Shown here: positions 60,618-64,000 of the stretch, piece by piece
Position numbering within the stretch: the first letter of the stretch is position 1
Layout: each line of letters starts with the position of its first letter
DNA from: UBA9619 sp964630665
Lineage (GTDB): Bacteria > Pseudomonadota > Gammaproteobacteria > Arenicellales > UBA868
Direction: 5' to 3'
DNA length: 64,000 nucleotides
Assembly (NCBI GenBank): GCA_964630665.1
Contig: CAZVVN010000003.1
Coordinates: forward strand, 40,508 to 104,507
Made by a program: the position numbers and the translations under genes
The notes under the pieces: model-generated
Told to the model about the DNA's origin: nothing
Database searches by the model: none
What the model saw: the letters and a program-made list of their open reading frames with translations, nothing else

Positions 60618-61627
60618 CGCCGGCAGGATCCTCTGAAATGGTGCTGTCAGTACGCGACGTCAAGAAATATTTCGACGTACAAAAGGGCCTGTTTGGTAGA
60701 AAGTCAGGTTCTGTCTATGCCGTTGACGGAGTCAGCTTCGACATCGCCCGGGGTGAGACACTGGGACTGGTGGGTGAGAGCGGCTGTGGCAAGTCTACGG
60801 TGGGACGGGTGGTGCTGCGACTGCTCGAGCCGACCGGTGGAGAGATCTATCTCAAGGGGACGGATATCTCGACGATTTCCAGATCCGAGGTTCGTTCCTA
60901 TCGCCGCGAGATGCAGATGGTGTTTCAGGATCCGTATTCGTCCCTCAATCCAAAACTCTCGGCGGGGGGGCTTGTCGGCGAGCCGCTCAAGAACTTTGAC
61001 GAGGGCAGTACGGCGGAGATCAAGCAGCGGGTGGCTACTTTGTTTGAAAAGGTAGGGTTCAAACCCGACGCTATGGATCGGTACCCCCATGAGTTCTCGG
61101 GCGGACAGCGTCAGCGACTCGGCATCGCCCGCGCACTGGCGCTCAATCCTTCCCTGATTGTCGCTGATGAACCGGTCTCTGCACTTGACGTCTCGGTTCA
61201 GGCACAGGTTATCAATCTGCTCATCGATCTGCAGGAAGAATTCAACCTTGCGCTGCTTTTTATCTCGCATGATCTGGCCGTGGTCGAGCATGTCAGTCAC
61301 CGGATTGCGGTGATGTATGTCGGCAAGATAGTCGAGATCACCGATACCCGGACTCTGTTCAAGAATCCCCTGCATCCGTATACCGAGGCGCTGCTGTCAG
61401 CAGTGCCGGTGCCCGATCCCCGTGCAGCCAAGGACAAGATCATACTTGCTGGGGATGTACCCAGCCCGATCAACCCGCCTCCGGGTTGCCGTTTCCATAC
61501 CCGCTGTCCCTATGTCGTCGACCGCTGCCGGGTCGATGACCCGCCTCTGCAGGAGGTCGTTGCGGGGCATCGCGTTGCCTGTCACCTAAGGGAGCCGGGC
61601 AACGCCCAAGCTACACTCGCTTCCTGA
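60614..61627 (+). CDS. Dipeptide ABC transporter ATPase, DppF-like
   Basis: A 337-residue ATPase: VKKYFDVQKGLFGRKSG (DppF-type N-terminus with the FG loop), Walker A GESGCGKST, Q-loop FQDPYSSLNP, signature FSGGQRQR, Walker B IVADEPVSALD, and C-terminal PPGCRFHTRCPYV. It is overlapped four bases by dppD, with AGGAG just ahead of its ATG. With DppB, DppC and DppD it makes a complete importer lacking only the binding protein, which is supplied by the gene at 63371-64000 and probably that at 43075. Confidence 0.93.
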   Translation: MTPAGSSEMVLSVRDVKKYFDVQKGLFGRKSGSVYAVDGVSFDIARGETLGLVGESGCGKSTVGRVVLRLLEPTGGEIYLKGTDISTISRSEVRSYRREMQMVFQDPYSSLNPKLSAGGLVGEPLKNFDEGSTAEIKQRVATLFEKVGFKPDAMDRYPHEFSGGQRQRLGIARALALNPSLIVADEPVSALDVSVQAQVINLLIDLQEEFNLALLFISHDLAVVEHVSHRIAVMYVGKIVEITDTRTLFKNPLHPYTEALLSAVPVPDPRAAKDKIILAGDVPSPINPPPGCRFHTRCPYVVDRCRVDDPPLQEVVAGHRVACHLREPGNAQATLAS

Positions 61628-61732
61628 TTTCTGAGCCTGCAAGAAATGCAGTTGCTGATGTATGGGTCGACATCGAGTGAAGCTGATCGAGCGCAGCTCC
61701 AGTCACCGACTGCTGCCCGGAGGACCTGACTG

Positions 61733-63187
61733 ATGAAGACTTTTATTGCCTGTCTAGGTACAGAGACCAATACGTTCTCGCCCATACCAACGGGTGAGCA
61801 GACCTTCGCTGAGACCATGCTCTATCATGGTGACGCGACGGCTCACGAGTCCTCGTTGTTTTCCGGACCGCTGCATGTCTGGCGCCGGACGGCCGAAAGT
61901 CAGGGTGGCGAAGTAGTCGAAAGTCTGGCCGCCTTTGCCCAGCCGGCCGGTCCAACCATTCGTCGGGTCTATGAGACATACCGGGATAGGATCCTTGAGG
62001 ACCTGAACGCAGCGCTGCCGGTTGAGATCGTTCTGATCAATCTGCACGGCGCGATGGTCGCGGACGGTTATGACGACTGTGAAGGTGACCTGCTGCGCAG
62101 TATCCGGCAGATCGTCGGTCCGGACGTCGTCGTCGGTGCCGAGCTGGACCTGCACTGCCACATCACGGAGGAGATGATGGACAGTGCCGATGCTCTGGTG
62201 ACCTTCAAGGAGTATCCGCATATCGATCCCCGGGAGCGGGCGCAGGAACTCTTCGACATCTGTGCGGGGGCGGCCCGCGGTACCGTCCGGCCGGTGATGG
62301 CGGCCTGCGATCTTCGTATGATCAATTCGTACCGTACCCCGATCGAGCCGATGAAGTCTTTTGTCGCCCGTATGAAGAATCTGGAGGGCGTTGACGGGAT
62401 CCTGTCGGTGTCGATGAGCCACTCTTTTCCCTATGGTGATGTGGCCGATGTAGGTGGCAAGATGCTGGTGATATCGGACGATGACCAGGGCAAGGCCGTA
62501 GATCTCGCACGGCAGCTAGCGAGTGAAGTCTGGGCGATGCGAGATGAAATCGCAGCGCCCAGATCCGGGATCGACGAGGCGCTGGATCTGGCAGTCGAAT
62601 CGCCTGCCGGTCCGGTCGTGCTGGCTGACACGGCCGACAACGCGGGTGGCGGTGCGCCCAGCGACGCGACCTTCATCCTGCAGCGCCTGCTGGACAGGCA
62701 GATAAAGGGGGTCTTGTCGGGGCTTTACTGGGATCCGGTGGCGGTGCGCTTCTGCATGGAGGCCGGGGAGGGCAGCGCCTTACAGTTGCGAGTCGGGGGT
62801 AAGTGCGGCCCTGCTTCGGGTGAGCCGGTCGATCTGACGGTTTCCGTCCAAAGGGTAGTCAGAGACGGCACCCAAAGCTTCGGTCCCTCGCGAAATCAGA
62901 CAGGAGATATCGTCTGGGTCAAGTCAGACCAGGGTGTGGATCTGGTGCTCAATTCAGTCCGGACTCAGGTCTTTCATCCCGATGCATTCACCCAGTTGGG
63001 TATTGATCTTTCGACCTACAGGATCGTGATCGTCAAGTCGACCCAGCACTTCTACGCAGGTTTTGAGGCGATTGCTTCCGAGATCTACTATGTCGCCGGG
63101 CCAGGCGCTCTATCTTCGGACTACGGTGCCCTGCCTTTGGCCAAACTCACCACGCCTTACTGGCCCAAAGTGGACGACCCGTGGTGA
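61733..63187 (+). CDS. M81-family metallopeptidase, divergent paralogue
   Basis: A 484-residue M81 protein with the same GTETNTFS N-terminus as the gene at 56066 (Thr in place of the canonical His10), zinc-type Asp139-x-His141 (LDLHCH) and His163 (EYPHID), and a C-terminal MlrC domain (KSTQHFYAGFEAIA). It begins 106 bases after dppF on the same strand with a GGAGG ribosome site, so it may be co-transcribed with the transporter. Its partner at 56066 lies on the opposite strand on the other side of the operon, suggesting a duplication that now brackets dppBCDF. Confidence 0.9.
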   Translation: MKTFIACLGTETNTFSPIPTGEQTFAETMLYHGDATAHESSLFSGPLHVWRRTAESQGGEVVESLAAFAQPAGPTIRRVYETYRDRILEDLNAALPVEIVLINLHGAMVADGYDDCEGDLLRSIRQIVGPDVVVGAELDLHCHITEEMMDSADALVTFKEYPHIDPRERAQELFDICAGAARGTVRPVMAACDLRMINSYRTPIEPMKSFVARMKNLEGVDGILSVSMSHSFPYGDVADVGGKMLVISDDDQGKAVDLARQLASEVWAMRDEIAAPRSGIDEALDLAVESPAGPVVLADTADNAGGGAPSDATFILQRLLDRQIKGVLSGLYWDPVAVRFCMEAGEGSALQLRVGGKCGPASGEPVDLTVSVQRVVRDGTQSFGPSRNQTGDIVWVKSDQGVDLVLNSVRTQVFHPDAFTQLGIDLSTYRIVIVKSTQHFYAGFEAIASEIYYVAGPGALSSDYGALPLAKLTTPYWPKVDDPW

Positions 63188-63290
63188 AGCTGAAGGCAAT
63201 CTTTATTCTGGGCACGGGACAAAGTTGAAGAAGACAGTCGCCGGCCGTCCTGCACTGTCGGTCCGAACCGGGAGGGCATTCTCTGACAAG

Positions 63291-63321
63291 AAAAACCCCC
63301 AGGCAGAGCGCCTGGGGGTTT
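63291..63321 (-). terminator. Convergent terminator between M81 gene and binding-protein gene
   Basis: A perfect 12-bp stem (AAACCCCCAGGC and its complement, loop AGAGC) lies about 100 bases past the M81 stop and 50 bases past the converging binding-protein stop. Read on the minus strand it is followed by five T residues, so it mainly ends the binding-protein transcript; on the plus strand only three T end the stem. Confidence 0.85.
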
Positions 63322-63370
63322 GAAGAGCGTTGAGCGCCGGTCCTGAACCGGACTCAGCAATTGGTAACAG

Positions 63371-64000
63371 CTATTTTGCGCTGAGGTTCCAGAACAACGG
63401 GACCGGACCCTTGAGGATTCCCTGCAGTCGGTCCGAACGGTAGGCATATTTGCTCAGGTACTGGCCGATCGGTACGTAGGTCACGACCTCCATGGCCCGG
63501 GCCTGCACCTGATCAGCAAGCTCCTTCTGCTTTGCCGGATCCGTTTCGCGGGCAAAAGCCTGACGGAGTTCCTCGACCTTCGCATCTGTGGGCCAGCCGA
63601 ACCAGGCCTTTTCCACGCCACCACCGGATACGCCGATGTTGGCGACCGGGTTCAGCAGGTCGGGCGCGATCCAGGAGGTGTGGAAAATGTTCCAGCCCCC
63701 GTCTGCAATGCTTTTCTTCTCTGCGCGTCTAGAGGTCAGGGTGCTCCAGTCCATCGCCTGAACCTCAAGATTGATACCGGCCTTGCGCAGCAGGCTGGCC
63801 GTGACCTGGGTCGCGTGACTGAGCGTCGGGATATCCGTTGGGTGCATCAGGACGATCTTTTCGCCGTTGTAACCCGCTTCCTTGAGCAGGGCCTTGGCCT
63901 TCTCGATGTCCTGGGTCATGACTCTTTCAGACCCGGCAAGCGTCTCATACGGCGTGTCACAGAGAAACATCGCGCCGCATGTCCGGTAGAGATCCGGTGT
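63371..64000 (-). CDS. ABC transporter substrate-binding protein, dipeptide type, C-terminal part
   Basis: The frame is open to the end of the window, so only the last 209 residues are visible; the N-terminus and signal peptide lie beyond. The sequence RTCGAMFLCDTPYET at the edge aligns with RTCAAYFMCDTPLDT of the binding protein at 43075. Across one 70-residue stretch the two agree at 53 positions, including the shared AMDWSTLTSRRAE block. The end (GPVPLFWNLSAK) matches too. It should deliver peptide-like ligands to the neighbouring DppBCDF permease. Divergence at DAxxDLLNP suggests altered ligand range. Confidence 0.92.
   Translation of the reverse strand, partial: TPDLYRTCGAMFLCDTPYETLAGSERVMTQDIEKAKALLKEAGYNGEKIVLMHPTDIPTLSHATQVTASLLRKAGINLEVQAMDWSTLTSRRAEKKSIADGGWNIFHTSWIAPDLLNPVANIGVSGGGVEKAWFGWPTDAKVEELRQAFARETDPAKQKELADQVQARAMEVVTYVPIGQYLSKYAYRSDRLQGILKGPVPLFWNLSAK

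Noticed and set aside
1..64000. CRISPR array, tRNA, rRNA or transposon
   Set aside because: No regular direct repeats, cloverleaf-like sequence or transposase motif was found by reading; a tRNA scan would be decisive for small RNAs.

Overview
The window is GC-rich bacterial DNA packed with about 62 protein-coding genes, mostly with Shine-Dalgarno-led ATG starts plus some GTG and TTG starts. The content suggests a metabolically versatile proteobacterium, plausibly marine: a Rap1a/Tai-family protein, a DMSP-lyase-like cupin, and many SDR, HpcH/HpaI, CoA-transferase, amidase, 2-oxoglutarate-dioxygenase and dipeptide-ABC genes. This placement is inference from gene families, not a phylogeny. I see no tRNA, rRNA, CRISPR array, transposase, integrase or phage gene, and no recognisable transcriptional regulator. 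The window looks like a chromosomal catabolic region.

Layout. (1) 1-6.9 kb, + strand: a truncated SDR, a possible 33-residue membrane protein, a 6PGDH-like oxidoreductase, then a tight run of alpha/beta hydrolase, SDR, a binding protein without a signal peptide, class III CoA-transferase and CitE-like lyase. (2) 6.9-10.9 kb: a Rap1a-like exported protein, two small alpha/beta-fold proteins, enoyl-CoA hydratase and an N-carbamoyl-D-amino-acid-amidohydrolase-like nitrilase, divergent from an Asp/Glu/hydantoin racemase. (3) 11-22.4 kb, all - strand: a two-subunit TPP decarboxylase with a class II aldolase, SDR, HAD, Nu-class GST, HpcH aldolase, GMC oxidoreductase, TauD-type dioxygenase, EamA transporter, alpha/beta hydrolase, ketopantoate-reductase-like and 3-hydroxyisobutyrate-dehydrogenase-like enzymes. 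(4) 22.6-26.9 kb: metallo-beta-lactamase-fold hydrolase and amidase (+), then Ldh-type dehydrogenase and SDR (-).

(5) 27-34 kb, - strand: two phytanoyl-CoA-dioxygenase-like proteins bracket a PLP decarboxylase, a split AtuA pair, an MFS transporter and a DHDPS-family aldolase. (6) 34-42.8 kb: UxaA-type dehydratase, RraA-type aldolase, D-2-hydroxyacid dehydrogenase, HpcH aldolase, amidase, epimerase, DMSP-lyase-like cupin and a fumarylacetoacetate-hydrolase-family protein. (7) 43-53.1 kb: dipeptide-type binding protein with a clear terminator, NHL protein, D-aminoacylase, dipeptidase, D-threonine-aldolase/D-serine-dehydratase-like enzyme, SDR, EamA transporter, small alpha/beta protein and amidohydrolase. 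(8) 53.2-64 kb: M20 amidohydrolase, three M81 (MlrC-type) metallopeptidases placed around a complete dppBCDF-type permease/ATPase operon, and the 3' part of a second dipeptide-type binding protein.

How it fits together. Two themes recur: (a) import and hydrolysis of amides and peptides, including enzymes that act on D-amino-acid derivatives; (b) CoA-dependent or aldol C-C cleavage of hydroxy- and keto-acids coupled to SDR or hydroxyacid dehydrogenases. The best candidate for an undescribed system is the Dpp importer with three M81 peptidases at 54.6-64 kb, possibly linked to the D-aminoacylase/dipeptidase group at 43-49 kb, which carries a close paralogue of the same binding protein.
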